This document shows positions 13,745 to 22,851 of a stretch of DNA of 27,892 bases, piece after piece (positions within the stretch are counted from its first letter, which is position 1; every line of letters begins with the position of its first letter). The notes under the pieces were generated by a model. The model saw nothing but the letters and a program-made list of their open reading frames with translations, was not told where the DNA came from and ran no database searches. Origin of the DNA: NORP181 sp047623555. Its GTDB lineage: Bacteria > Pseudomonadota > Alphaproteobacteria > Rhodobacterales > Rhodobacteraceae. A program made the translations under genes and the position numbers. The DNA is taken from positions 1 through 27,892 of the forward strand of contig JBLHMP010000055.1 of NCBI GenBank assembly GCA_047623555.1, in the 5' to 3' direction.

Positions 13745-16700
13745 ATGATCGCCTCAAGCCCTGCGCGGATTGAGTTGCGTTTGCTGATCCAAAGCCCGGC
13801 GTCTTGCAATGCTGCAAAGCGGTCGATCATGGCGCGATAGGCGGCGGGATTTTCACGTTCCAGAAAGGCGCTGACATTGCTGTCGCCCAATGTGGCGTCG
13901 AAATACAGGTCAAACAAATGCGCGGGCACGGTTTGGGCCAGTTGCGCAAAGGCCGCCATATGATCGAGTGTCGCTGCGATTTCGCTGGCACCGCGAAAAC
14001 CGTGGCGCATCATGCCGCCGGTCCAGTTTGGGTTGGCGGCCCGGGCGCGCACCACGCGGGCGATTTCCTCGGGCAGGGTGCGGGCGCGTGGTGTGTCGGG
14101 ATTGGTTGTGTCCAGATGATACAACGCGGCACTGCCACCGGTGATGGCTTTGGCCGCGGCAAACCCACCCTCATGGGCGGCATAATCAGCGGCCAGCAAC
14201 AGGTCAGTTTCGGGCAGGTCCTGTAGGTGGACAAAGCTGTCGGCTTTGGTGACACGGGCGGTTATGCCTTTGGTATCTTTGGTGGTTTGATCGCCGTCAA
14301 GCGCCCAGGCACTGGCCTCTATCCAGGCCTGACCCGCGGCAATGCGGCTGGCCTCGTCGTAGGTTTCGGCCAGATCAGTCATGTTCAACCCATAGGAACC
14401 GGGGGCCGGACCATAGACACGATCGCCCGGATCGGTGCCTGCATAGGGGTTCCAATCGGCGGCCTCGTCACGTTTTGAGAGGGCGCGAATGGCTTGGGCA
14501 AAGAGCGCCGAAAGCGTTGGAAACACGTCGCGGAACAGGCCGGAAACCCGCAATGTCACGTCAAGGCGCGGTCGATCAAGCAACGTTAGCGGCAGGATTT
14601 CGATGCCCGATACGCGGTCAGATCCGTCGTCCCATGTTGGTTTGACGCCTAATAGGTGCAACGCCATGGCAAATTCTTCGCCCGCTGTGCGCATGGTGGC
14701 CGACCCCCATAGGTCAACAACCAAGCCTTTGGGCCAGTCACCAAAGTCTTGCAGGTGGCGGCGCACGAGTTCTTCGGCCAGTTTGACGCCTTGGGCATAG
14801 GCGGATCGGGTGGGCACTGATCGCGGGTCAGTGGTATAAAGGTTGCGCCCGGTTGGCAGCACATCTGTGCGGCCTCGGTACGGCGATCCGGATGGGCCGG
14901 CGGCGATGCGTTTGCCGATCATGGCGTCAATCAGGGCGGATGATTCTGCGCGCGCTGACGTTGCGGCGTCAAAATTGGTCTCGGCCACCGGTGCGCGGCC
15001 AAAGATGTGCAAGCCATCGCCAAATTGGCTCTCTTTGATGTCGCAAACAAAACGGTCGATGCGGGTCAGCGCCTCGGCCGGGCTGGCGGCGGCGTCCAGC
15101 CCCAGATCGGCCTCGACCCCCAACGCCTGCGCCTCGTCGCGAATGTCGTTTTGCAGCCGGTCGCGGCGGCGTGGGTCGAGCCCATCGGCGTTTGAAAACT
15201 CATCCAACAGGGTTTCGAGGCGTACGAACTGATCCGGCGTTTCGCTGGCGCGCATGGGCGGCGGGATGTGGCCCAAGGTGACAGCACCGATGCGGCGTTT
15301 GGCCTGCGCCGCCTCGCCGGGATCGTTGACGATAAACGGATAGATCACTGGTAGATCGCCGATCAACGCTTCGGGCCAGCAGTTGGACGACATTGCGACG
15401 GATTTGCCGGGCAGCCATTCCAGCGTGCCATGCGCGCCGATATGGATCAGCGCGTCGATACCGGTGGCGCGCAGCCAGAGGTAAAACGCGACATAGGCGT
15501 GGCGCGGCACGCGCGACAGGTCGTGATAATCGTCTTCGCGTTGCGCGGGCGTGCCGCGTTCTGGTTGCAGTGCGATGATCGCTGTGCCGCGTTTGGTGGC
15601 GGCGAATGTGAAGTGATCGTTAACACAGGCGGGGTCAGATTCTGGGTCGCCCCAGGCGGTTTTAAGGTCGTCTTGCAAGGCTTGCGGCAAGGTGGTTAAC
15701 GCGGCGCGATAGTCGGCAATGGGCCAGGTTATGGTTTCGGCGCCAAGCGCCTGTTCCAGCGGCGCACCGGGCTTGATATCCCATCCATTGTCGCCGAGAT
15801 CGTCCAGAATTGCCTCGGCTGAGGCCAGTGCATCCAAGCCCACCGCATGCGCCATTTGCCAGTCTTTGCCGGGGTAGGTCGACAGGATCAGTGCTGGGGT
15901 TTTCCTTGATTGGGCCAGGGCGACCCAGCGTTGCACTCGGTCGGCAACCGCGTTGATGCGGTCGGGATGGGCGCGGTGGGCGTTGTGGGCGAATTGCAGA
16001 TCGGCGTCGCGTAAACTTGGTTCTTTGAACGAAATCACACCGGCAAAGATACGGCCATCAACCTCGGGGAGCACCACATGCATAGCCAGATCGGCAGGCG
16101 ACAAGCCGCGTTCGGCCTCGGCCCAGGCGGATTCGTTTGAGGTGGCAAGGGCGACCTGAAACACCGGTACATTTGCGTGATCCAAAGGCGAGGTGCCATC
16201 ATCGCCTTTGCCCGAAAACGCGGTGGCGTTGATGATCGCCGATGGGTTCAAATTGCGCACCTGATCGGTGAGCCATCCGGCGGCTTCGGGAGCTTTTAGC
16301 GACGGCGCAAACAGGCCGGCCACGTCAAATCCACGGTTCCGAAACGCGGTGAATAATGCCTCAATCGGGTCAAGGTCGGCGGCACTTAGGTAGGCGCGGT
16401 AAAAGGCGATCAGGATGAGCGGGCGGTCGCTGTCTTGGAACGCCCTAGCCGGTTTGATGACGCCCTGTTCGGGTGTCCACATGCCGTAAGCTGGCAGGAT
16501 TTTCGCGCCTTGTACCGGGTTGGCATAAAGGCCCGCCGCAAGTGCCAGCTGCGCCAATGTTGCCTGCGCGGCGATGGCTCCGCCTTGGTCACACAGATGG
16601 GACAGGCGGCGCAGAGTGGAAACTGGCAGGGTCGAAATCTCGTCCAGACGCGTGTCAACACGACCATCAGCGGGGATCACCGCAAGCGCGATGCCGCGGG

Positions 16701-17025
16701 CGCGGGCCAGAACCTCGACCTGTTGCAGCCCGTAGGACCAATAGGGCACACCGCCGATCAGCCGGATCAGGATGCCTTTGGCGCCCTCCAAGGTCTGTTC
16801 AATATAGGTGTCGACCGACAGCGGATGTTTCAACGCAGCCAGATTGGCCAGCCGTAGTGTCGGCAGCGCAGCATTATTGTCACGCGACCGGTGCCAGCCA
16901 GCGGCAAACGCGCCTAAATCACTGTCAGAGAGGGATAAAACCACCAGATCCGCAGCGCTCTGCTGCAGATCTGTGGGCATGTCGGACTCGTCCAGCCCGT
17001 GGCTCTCGCGAAAGACAACGTGCAT
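13741..17025 (-). CDS. cobN: CobN, cobaltochelatase large subunit
   Basis: This 1094-residue protein begins MHVVFRESHGLDESDMPTDL and contains the conserved block around residues 530-575 (EWLPGKSVAMSSNCWPEALI, then PVIYPFIVNDPGEAAQAKRR) plus the C-terminal GGMMRHGFRGASEIAATLDH. It is the H subunit of the ATP-dependent CobNST complex that inserts cobalt into hydrogenobyrinate a,c-diamide. It is somewhat shorter than the ~1275-residue Pseudomonas denitrificans protein but shows no break. The partner subunits CobS and CobT are not in the window. It starts nine bases after cobW and overlaps cobG by ATGA. Confidence 0.96.
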   Translation of the reverse strand: MHVVFRESHGLDESDMPTDLQQSAADLVVLSLSDSDLGAFAAGWHRSRDNNAALPTLRLANLAALKHPLSVDTYIEQTLEGAKGILIRLIGGVPYWSYGLQQVEVLARARGIALAVIPADGRVDTRLDEISTLPVSTLRRLSHLCDQGGAIAAQATLAQLALAAGLYANPVQGAKILPAYGMWTPEQGVIKPARAFQDSDRPLILIAFYRAYLSAADLDPIEALFTAFRNRGFDVAGLFAPSLKAPEAAGWLTDQVRNLNPSAIINATAFSGKGDDGTSPLDHANVPVFQVALATSNESAWAEAERGLSPADLAMHVVLPEVDGRIFAGVISFKEPSLRDADLQFAHNAHRAHPDRINAVADRVQRWVALAQSRKTPALILSTYPGKDWQMAHAVGLDALASAEAILDDLGDNGWDIKPGAPLEQALGAETITWPIADYRAALTTLPQALQDDLKTAWGDPESDPACVNDHFTFAATKRGTAIIALQPERGTPAQREDDYHDLSRVPRHAYVAFYLWLRATGIDALIHIGAHGTLEWLPGKSVAMSSNCWPEALIGDLPVIYPFIVNDPGEAAQAKRRIGAVTLGHIPPPMRASETPDQFVRLETLLDEFSNADGLDPRRRDRLQNDIRDEAQALGVEADLGLDAAASPAEALTRIDRFVCDIKESQFGDGLHIFGRAPVAETNFDAATSARAESSALIDAMIGKRIAAGPSGSPYRGRTDVLPTGRNLYTTDPRSVPTRSAYAQGVKLAEELVRRHLQDFGDWPKGLVVDLWGSATMRTAGEEFAMALHLLGVKPTWDDGSDRVSGIEILPLTLLDRPRLDVTLRVSGLFRDVFPTLSALFAQAIRALSKRDEAADWNPYAGTDPGDRVYGPAPGSYGLNMTDLAETYDEASRIAAGQAWIEASAWALDGDQTTKDTKGITARVTKADSFVHLQDLPETDLLLAADYAAHEGGFAAAKAITGGSAALYHLDTTNPDTPRARTLPEEIARVVRARAANPNWTGGMMRHGFRGASEIAATLDHMAAFAQLAQTVPAHLFDLYFDATLGDSNVSAFLERENPAAYRAMIDRFAALQDAGLWISKRNSIRAGLEAII

Positions 17026-17034
17026 GTCTGCGTC

Positions 17035-18072
17035 CTATTCTGCCAGCGCCGCCCGGATAGCGGTGGCGTCAATATCGTCATGTTCGGCGATCACAACCAG
17101 CCGTCCCTGACGCGCTTCATTTGGCGCCCAAGGCCGGTCAAACTGCGACCGCACCCGGGCGCCAACCGCCTGAACCAACAGGCGCATCGGTTTGCCCGAT
17201 ACCGCAGCATAGCCTTTGACGCGCAAGATGTTATGCGATTTTGCCAATGCCTCGATTTTGGCGGTCAGGTCGGCGGCATCGCTGATTTCCGGGATGTCGA
17301 TGACGATGCTCTCAAAGTCATCGTGGTCATGCTCGGCGGCGCCGTCGTGATGTGACGGGCGGGCATCTAGGTCGTCTTCGGCGGCGGCACCTAAGCCTAG
17401 GATAATGCGCGGATCAATGGCGCCTTCGGCGACTTCGATAACCGGCAACGGACGCGGGGATTCGGCGGCGATGATCTCTTTCGCGCGCGCGACTCCTTCG
17501 GGGCCGGCAAGGTCGGGTTTGGTCAAAAGAATGATGTCGGCGCAGGCGATTTGATCTTCAAACACCTCGGACAGCGGGGTTTCGTGATCAAGGCTATCGT
17601 CGGCGGCGCGCTGGGCGTCTACGGCGGCGACATTGGGGGCAAACCGACCCGCCGCAACAGCCTCGGCATCGGCGAGCGCAATGACGCCGTCCACGGTGAT
17701 ACGCGAGCGAATATCAGGCCAATCAAACGCTTTTAGCAGTGGTTTTGGCAGGGCCAGACCCGAGGTTTCGATCAGAATATGTTCGGGGCGCGGGTCAAGC
17801 GCCATAAGCGCCTCAATCGTCGGAATAAAATCATCTGCAACAGTGCAGCAGATACAACCGTTGGCCAGCTCAACGATGTTTTCGACGGGACAATCGGGGA
17901 TCGCACAGGATTTCAGGATGTCGCCATCAACGCCTACATCGCCGAATTCATTGACGATAACGGCCAAACGTTTGCCCTGTGGGTTTTGCATCAGGTGGCG
18001 CACCAAGGTGGTTTTGCCTGAGCCAAGAAAGCCGGTGATAACAGTGACGGGGAGTTTTGAGAGATCGGACAT
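17035..18072 (-). CDS. cobW: CobW, GTP-dependent cobalt metallochaperone
   Basis: This 345-residue G3E-family GTPase has a Walker A motif GFLGSGKT (residues 14-21), the metal-binding CxCC at 73-76 (GCICCTV), a nucleotide-specificity motif LLTKPDL, a His/Asp-rich linker (PSHHDGAAEHDHDD), and a C-terminal CobW_C domain. Family knowledge: CobW binds Co(II) when GTP-loaded and is thought to feed the cobalt chelatase. The start at 18072 has GGAG about ten bases upstream and lies one base after the DUF1636 stop; the long in-frame extension to 18219 is inside DUF1636 and rejected. Confidence 0.95.
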   Translation of the reverse strand: MSDLSKLPVTVITGFLGSGKTTLVRHLMQNPQGKRLAVIVNEFGDVGVDGDILKSCAIPDCPVENIVELANGCICCTVADDFIPTIEALMALDPRPEHILIETSGLALPKPLLKAFDWPDIRSRITVDGVIALADAEAVAAGRFAPNVAAVDAQRAADDSLDHETPLSEVFEDQIACADIILLTKPDLAGPEGVARAKEIIAAESPRPLPVIEVAEGAIDPRIILGLGAAAEDDLDARPSHHDGAAEHDHDDFESIVIDIPEISDAADLTAKIEALAKSHNILRVKGYAAVSGKPMRLLVQAVGARVRSQFDRPWAPNEARQGRLVVIAEHDDIDATAIRAALAE

Positions 18073-18073
18073 C

Positions 18074-18481
18074 TTAGGGTCTCCGGAGAGGGATTTGAGG
18101 GGGAATGCGGGAAATACAGTTTTTACGAAAATGCTGCGAGCGTTCGCGCCACGCAACCAACCCGTCTTGGGTGGCGTGGTATTTTTCGGCGCCATCCAGG
18201 ATCGTATCAACGTGGTCATCCTCGTTGAAATTGCCGTAGATATAGGTCCACCGCTCGCCGCCGCGCAGCACCAGTGAGCAGCCGCGCGGGCAGTTGGACA
18301 GGCATTCCACCGGGCGCAGGGTGACGCCGTCGGGCATGCCGTGTTTTTTTAGCGCTCGGTATAATTTTTCACCGGGGTTTTGCGTGCCCTCAAGCACCGG
18401 TTGGCCACGTTTGCAGGTCGTGCAGACAAGCAGCTCGACCGGGGCGAGGTCAACCGTTGGGGGCTCTGTAAGTTTCGTCAT
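18074..18481 (-). CDS. DUF1636 family metal-binding protein, first gene of the cob operon
   Basis: This 135-residue protein has LLVCTTCKRG near the N terminus and ECLSNCPRGCSLVL in the middle: CxxC plus CxxxCxxxC, the DUF1636 pattern of a thioredoxin-like [2Fe-2S] fold. The aromatic WTYIYGNF follows, as in relatives. I used the ATG at 18481 (AGGA about ten bases upstream); a TTG two codons earlier is also possible. It is the first gene after the cobalamin riboswitch and abuts cobW, so it is probably needed for cobalt or Fe-S supply to the pathway; the exact role is unknown. It is a diverged paralogue of the protein at 2523-2885. Confidence 0.88.
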   Translation of the reverse strand: MTKLTEPPTVDLAPVELLVCTTCKRGQPVLEGTQNPGEKLYRALKKHGMPDGVTLRPVECLSNCPRGCSLVLRGGERWTYIYGNFNEDDHVDTILDGAEKYHATQDGLVAWRERSQHFRKNCISRIPPQIPLRRP

Positions 18482-18577
18482 TCGCAATTATCCTGCCATT
18501 TTTCAGGAGATTACCAAGGCGAATCCAAAAGGGTGGACCCGTCCCCGACACACCCCGTCCGGTTCACGTCACATCTG

Positions 18578-18766
18578 CGCTGGCAGGTCTCCCGGCTTGC
18601 GGATATCAGGTTTCCCTGTTGGTGGCCCAACGTTTTCCCCAATTGGCCCGTCTATAGGACCAGTGGGTTTGGGCGACCTCTCCGGTCACGGTCGCGGGGG
18701 CGGCTGCGATTCCGGGACAATCCCATATCGCATTCCCTTTTCACCTGCACTACACAGGCACCAGCG
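18578..18766 (-). ncRNA. Cobalamin riboswitch upstream of the cob operon
   Basis: The minus strand carries a second cobalamin aptamer. The outer stem is CCAGCG/CGCTGG (18761-18766 with 18578-18583). Inside are GGTGCCTGTG-AGGTGAAAAGGGAA, the core GCCCCCGC (18694-18701), CCCACTGG, GGGAAAAC, and the B12 box AAGCCGGGAGACCTGCC (18582-18598). It ends about 97 bases before the DUF1636 start, so it should repress the whole DUF1636-cobW-cobN-cobGHIJ run, and perhaps the genes beyond cobK, when cobalamin is abundant. The 336-bp gap to cobO is almost filled by this RNA; the minus-strand promoter must lie in about 18767-18817 or within cobO. Confidence 0.95.
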
Positions 18767-18817
18767 GGCGCGATTTGCGCAGCCAATAGTAGACTTGTCA
18801 AGCACACGAGGCGCAAA

Positions 18818-19426
18818 ATGAACGACATCAATGACCGGCACACAGCAAAGATGCAAAAAATCAAGGCAGCACGCGATAGCATGATGGCCACCAAGACCGA
18901 GGAAAAAGGTCTGATTATCGTGCATACCGGGCCGGGCAAGGGCAAATCTTCGTCCGGGTTTGGCATGATTATGCGCTGTATTGCGCACGGGATGCCCTGT
19001 GCGGTGGTGCAATTCATCAAAGGCGGGCGTAGTACCGGCGAGCGGGATTTTCTGACGACGCATTTCGCGGACCAATGTACATTTGTGGTGTCGGGCGAAG
19101 GCTTTACTTGGGAAACACAAGACCGCGAGCGTGACATTGCAGCGGCGCAGGCGGGCTGGACCAAGGCCCGGCATCTGATCCGCGACCCAGATATTTCATT
19201 TGTTCTGCTGGATGAAATCAACATTGCCCTGCGCAATGATTATCTGGATATCGACGAGGTTGTTGAGTTTTTGCAAAGTGAGAAACCCGATATGACCCAT
19301 GTGGTGCTGACCGGGCGCAATGCGAAGCCTGAATTGATCGAAGCGGCGGATTTGGTGACCGAAATGACCTTGGTGAAACATCCGTTTCGCGATGGCATCA
19401 AGGCGCAGGCTGGCGTGGAGTTTTAG
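18818..19426 (+). CDS. cobO: CobO, corrinoid adenosyltransferase
   Basis: This 202-residue CobA/BtuR-type ATP:corrinoid adenosyltransferase has a P-loop-like VHTGPGKGKSSSGFG (residues 35-49), QFIKGG, WETQDRERD, VLLDEINIALRNDYL and VVLTGRNAKPELIEAADLVTEM. It moves the adenosyl group of ATP to Co(I) of cob(I)yrinic acid a,c-diamide. The start at 18818 has GAGG at 18808-18811. It is divergent from the riboswitch operon and has no cobalamin aptamer on its own strand; its promoter must be in DNA antisense to the riboswitch. cobQ follows six bases after its stop. Confidence 0.95.
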   Translation: MNDINDRHTAKMQKIKAARDSMMATKTEEKGLIIVHTGPGKGKSSSGFGMIMRCIAHGMPCAVVQFIKGGRSTGERDFLTTHFADQCTFVVSGEGFTWETQDRERDIAAAQAGWTKARHLIRDPDISFVLLDEINIALRNDYLDIDEVVEFLQSEKPDMTHVVLTGRNAKPELIEAADLVTEMTLVKHPFRDGIKAQAGVEF

Positions 19427-19432
19427 ACGACT

Positions 19433-20878
19433 ATGCCTGCAATCATGTTTCAGGGCACCGGCTCAAACGTCGGTAAATCCATGCTGGTGGCGGGACTATG
19501 CCGCGCCGCAAAGCGCCGTGGTTTGTCCGTGGCGCCGTTCAAACCGCAGAATATGTCAAACAATGCGGCGGTGACGGCGGATGGCGGCGAGATTGGCCGC
19601 GCGCAGGCGCTGCAGGCGATGGCCTGTGGGCTGACGCCGATGACGGATATGAACCCGGTGCTGCTCAAACCCGAGAGCGATACCGGGGCGCAGGTGGTGG
19701 TGCAGGGCAAACGGATTGCCACGGTAAAGGCGCGCGATTATGCGGCGCTGAAACCGGATTTGATGGCACCGGTGTTGCAGAGTTTTGAGCGGCTGAAAGC
19801 GCGCTATGATCTGGTGATTGTTGAGGGGGCTGGCAGTCCAGCCGAGGTTAATCTGCGTGGTGGTGACATTGCCAATATGGGCTTTGCTGTGGCCGCAGAT
19901 GTGCCGGTTGTCCTGACTGGTGATATTGATCGCGGCGGAGTGATTGCACAGATCGTCGGCACGCAGGCGGTGATGGATGTGGCGGATAATTCCCGGGTAG
20001 CCGGTTTTCTGGTCAACAAGTTTCGCGGTGACCCGCGGTTGTTTGATGATGGATATGACGTGATTGAGGCGCGGACCGGCTGGCGTGGTTTTGGGGTGTT
20101 GCCGTGGTTTGCGGATGCTTGGAAACTGCCGGCCGAGGACGCTTTGGATATTGCCAAACATGTGGGTAAAGGGGCATTCAAAATTGTGTGTCTCGGTCTG
20201 TCGCGGATCGCCAATTTTGACGATCTTGATCCGTTGGCACAAGAGCCGGGCGTGGCGGTGCAAATGTTGCTACCGGGGCAGGCGATTGCCGGTGATACCG
20301 ATCTGGTGATCATTCCCGGTAGCAAATCAACCCGTGGCGATCTGGCGTTTTTGCGGGCGCAGGGTTGGGATGTTGACCTCATGGCGCATCGTCGCCGGGG
20401 CGGGTTTATCCTTGGGATTTGTGGCGGATATCAGATGCTTGGCAAGAGTATTGTCGATGCGGATGGGATCGAAGGTGCCGCAGGCGAGAGCGAGGGGCTT
20501 GGCCTGTTGGATGTGGTGACCGAGATGGTTGCCGACAAAAAGCTAAGCCAGATTACTGCGATGCATGCCGGGTCGGGGCAGGTTTTTGAAGGTTATGAAA
20601 TCCATATTGGTCGCACAGATGGCGCAGATTGTGCACGTCCCTTTGCCAGTATCGGTAATCGCTCAGAGGGCGCGATAAGCCCGGATGGCAAGGTTATTGG
20701 CAGCTATTTGCACGGCATGTTTCGCAATGACACGTTTCGGTCAGCGTTTTTGCGCGGCCTTGGGGCCGAGGCGTCAGGGGTGTCTTATGACGCTACGGTT
20801 GAGGCAACGCTGGATGCGCTGGCGGATCATATTGAGGCACATCTGGATGTAGATGCGTTGCTGTCGGCGGCCCGATAG
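19433..20878 (+). CDS. cobQ: CobQ, adenosylcobyric acid synthase
   Basis: This 481-residue enzyme has the P-loop FQGTGSNVGKS (residues 6-16), KPQNMSNNAAVTADGGEIGR, the ANFDDLDPL motif, and a class-I glutamine amidotransferase domain with Cys330 in GICGGYQMLG and His427 in YLHGMF. It amidates the b, d, e and g side chains of adenosylcobyrinate a,c-diamide. It follows cobO by six bases as a two-gene unit. Length and motifs are complete. It converges on metG. Confidence 0.96.
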   Translation: MPAIMFQGTGSNVGKSMLVAGLCRAAKRRGLSVAPFKPQNMSNNAAVTADGGEIGRAQALQAMACGLTPMTDMNPVLLKPESDTGAQVVVQGKRIATVKARDYAALKPDLMAPVLQSFERLKARYDLVIVEGAGSPAEVNLRGGDIANMGFAVAADVPVVLTGDIDRGGVIAQIVGTQAVMDVADNSRVAGFLVNKFRGDPRLFDDGYDVIEARTGWRGFGVLPWFADAWKLPAEDALDIAKHVGKGAFKIVCLGLSRIANFDDLDPLAQEPGVAVQMLLPGQAIAGDTDLVIIPGSKSTRGDLAFLRAQGWDVDLMAHRRRGGFILGICGGYQMLGKSIVDADGIEGAAGESEGLGLLDVVTEMVADKKLSQITAMHAGSGQVFEGYEIHIGRTDGADCARPFASIGNRSEGAISPDGKVIGSYLHGMFRNDTFRSAFLRGLGAEASGVSYDATVEATLDALADHIEAHLDVDALLSAAR

Positions 20879-20893
20879 AGGCAGCCGACAGGC

Positions 20894-20909
20894 GTGGGTT
20901 TTCACCCAC
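20894..20909. terminator. Hairpin between convergent cobQ and metG
   Basis: GTGGGT (20894-20899) and ACCCAC (20904-20909) form a 6-bp stem with a TTTC loop, centred in the 48-bp gap between two convergent stop codons. It lacks a T-tract, so intrinsic termination is uncertain. The sequence GTAGGGTGGG-type hairpin is one I recall as a repeated intergenic element in Rhodobacteraceae. It may serve both directions. Confidence 0.4.
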
Positions 20910-20926
20910 CCTACACCCAAATTGGA

Positions 20927-22636
20927 TCAGTCGCGCACACCGGCAAACCGGGTCTGCCAATCTTCGCGCTGCTCGTCGGTGATCTTGGCAAACAACACTT
21001 CGGGCACGGTGAACGTATGACCACCGGGCAGGGCTGACAATGCGGCAGGCACGTCATCGGGCCAAGCGGTGTCATCTGTCTGCATCGCCGCCAGCATATC
21101 AACACTGGCCGTGGGGATGAATGGCGCGCTGAGTACCGCGTATAGCCGGATCAGGTTCAGCCCCAGACGCACCTGTGCCGCGGCGCGGTCGGGGTCGGTT
21201 TTGAAGGTTATCCAAGGGGCGGCGCTTTGCAGGTATTCGTTGCCAGCGACCCAGATTGCCCGCAGTTCTTGCGCCGATTTGCGAACTTCCATTGCCTCCA
21301 TATGCCCTTCGTAGGCGCGGATGCGGCTGGTCAGATCGGCGATTAATGTCAGTTCTTGTTCGCCGTATTCGCCTGCGGTTGGCACGGCTTCGCCAAATTT
21401 GGCACGGCAGAATTTGGTGATACGTGAGACGAAATTGCCCAACACGTCAGCGAGGTCTTTGTTCACCGATTGCTGGAAATTCTCCCAGGTGAATTCGGAA
21501 TCACTGCTTTCGGGCGCATGGCTGAGCAGCCACCAGCGCCAATAGTCCGCCGGCAGGATGCTTAGCGCCTGATCCATGAACACGCCGCGCCCTTGCGAAG
21601 TACTGAACTGGCCACCGTCGTAATTCAGGTAGTTGAACGATTTGATGTAGTCGACCAATTTCCACGGCTCGCCCGAGCCAAGGATCGTTGCCGGGAATGA
21701 CAGCGTGTGAAACGGCACGTTATCCTTGCCCATGAACTGGGTATAGCGCACATCATCGGCGCCTTTGTCGGTGCGCCACCAGCGCTCCCAGTCATTGCCG
21801 GTTGCTCCGGCCCATTCGCCGGCACAGGCGATATACTCAATCGGCGCGTCGAACCAGACATAGAACACTTTGCCCTCCATGCCGGGCCAGTCCTGATCGC
21901 CATTTTTGACGGCAACGCCCCAGTCCAGATCGCGGGTGATGCCCCGATCGCGCAGGCCATCGCCATCGTGCAGCCATTTCTTGGCAATGGATGTGGTCAG
22001 AATGGGCCAGTTGGTTTTGCTGCTGATCCAGGCGTCCAGATCATCGCGCAGGGTGGATTGGCGCAGGTACAAATGTTTGGTCTCGCGGACCTCAAGGTCG
22101 GTCGAGCCGGAAATAGCGCTATGCGCATCAATCAGATCTGTGGGGTCAAGTTGCTTGGTACAGTTTTCGCATTGATCGCCACGCGCCCGGTCATAGCCGC
22201 AATTGGGGCAGGTGCCTTCGATATAGCGATCCGGCAGGAACCGGCCATCGGCGTTGGAATACACCTGTTTTTCGCTGACTTCGCGGATCAGTCCGTTTTC
22301 TTGCAGCTTGCCGGCAAAATGCTGGGTCAGCGCATGATTTTGTGGACTGGACGAGCGACCGAAATGGTCAAACGACAGGCCAAACCGGTTGGCGATATCG
22401 GCCTGAACCGCGTGCATTTCTGCACAAAATACGGCGACGGGCTTGTTGGCTTTGGCGGCGGCCAGTTCGGCGGGGGTGCCATGTTCGTCAGTGGCGCATA
22501 AAAACAACACTTCGTTGCCGCGTCCGCGTTGGAACCGGGCATATAGGTCGGCAGGCAGTTGACTGCCCACCAGATTGCCCAAATGCTTGATCCCATTGAT
22601 ATAAGGGATCGCCGAAGTGATAAGATGTCGAGTCAT
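20927..22636 (-). CDS. metG: Methionyl-tRNA synthetase
   Basis: This 569-residue class-I synthetase opens with TRHLITSAIPYINGIKHLGN, which contains the HIGH-equivalent HLGN. It has a zinc knuckle with two CxxC pairs (CPNCGYDRARGDQCENC), the methionine-site region VWFDAPIEYI, and a KMSKS-equivalent read as FSTSQGRG. The C-terminal helical anticodon-binding domain starts near WRWWLLSHAPE. The length fits the MetG2-like group and there is no C-terminal dimerisation domain. It is an ordinary housekeeping gene, convergent with cobQ and divergent from the RTX gene. Confidence 0.96.
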   Translation of the reverse strand: MTRHLITSAIPYINGIKHLGNLVGSQLPADLYARFQRGRGNEVLFLCATDEHGTPAELAAAKANKPVAVFCAEMHAVQADIANRFGLSFDHFGRSSSPQNHALTQHFAGKLQENGLIREVSEKQVYSNADGRFLPDRYIEGTCPNCGYDRARGDQCENCTKQLDPTDLIDAHSAISGSTDLEVRETKHLYLRQSTLRDDLDAWISSKTNWPILTTSIAKKWLHDGDGLRDRGITRDLDWGVAVKNGDQDWPGMEGKVFYVWFDAPIEYIACAGEWAGATGNDWERWWRTDKGADDVRYTQFMGKDNVPFHTLSFPATILGSGEPWKLVDYIKSFNYLNYDGGQFSTSQGRGVFMDQALSILPADYWRWWLLSHAPESSDSEFTWENFQQSVNKDLADVLGNFVSRITKFCRAKFGEAVPTAGEYGEQELTLIADLTSRIRAYEGHMEAMEVRKSAQELRAIWVAGNEYLQSAAPWITFKTDPDRAAAQVRLGLNLIRLYAVLSAPFIPTASVDMLAAMQTDDTAWPDDVPAALSALPGGHTFTVPEVLFAKITDEQREDWQTRFAGVRD

Positions 22637-22703
22637 GGCCGCGCCTTTGGTTAGCGTTTGGGCGTCTGTAGCAGGGGGGGCGAAGGGTTGCCAGCGACAT
22701 AGC

Positions 22704-22719
22704 TTCGCCCTTGGGCGAA
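22704..22719. other. Hairpin in the metG/RTX divergent gap
   Basis: TTCGCCC and GGGCGAA form a perfect 7-bp stem with a TT loop. It sits in the 215-bp gap between metG (minus) and the RTX gene (plus), about 70 bp before metG. It could be part of the metG leader or an operator. Nothing else is clear in the gap apart from AT-rich sequence (22740-22760 and 22830-22851) that may hold the RTX promoter; the ribosome site before 22852 is weak. Confidence 0.35.
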
Positions 22720-22851
22720 AATCTCTGATGAAAACGGACTTTGTGCTAATATTACTTTAACTTTCTCCGCCGCAAAGCCCCAAGACGTTGCATCACACAA
22801 CTTAAGGAAGTGAAGGGTTTACGGGCCAAAACAATTGAACAGAATTTTTAA

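Noticed and set aside
18578..18766. A possible plus-strand cobalamin riboswitch for cobO-cobQ
   Set aside because: The conserved B12 box, core and P1 read correctly only on the minus strand. The plus strand shows just their reverse complements.
18652..19236. Minus-strand frames opposite cobO and the riboswitch
   Set aside because: They are shadows of cobO. Composition is atypical and no family features appear.
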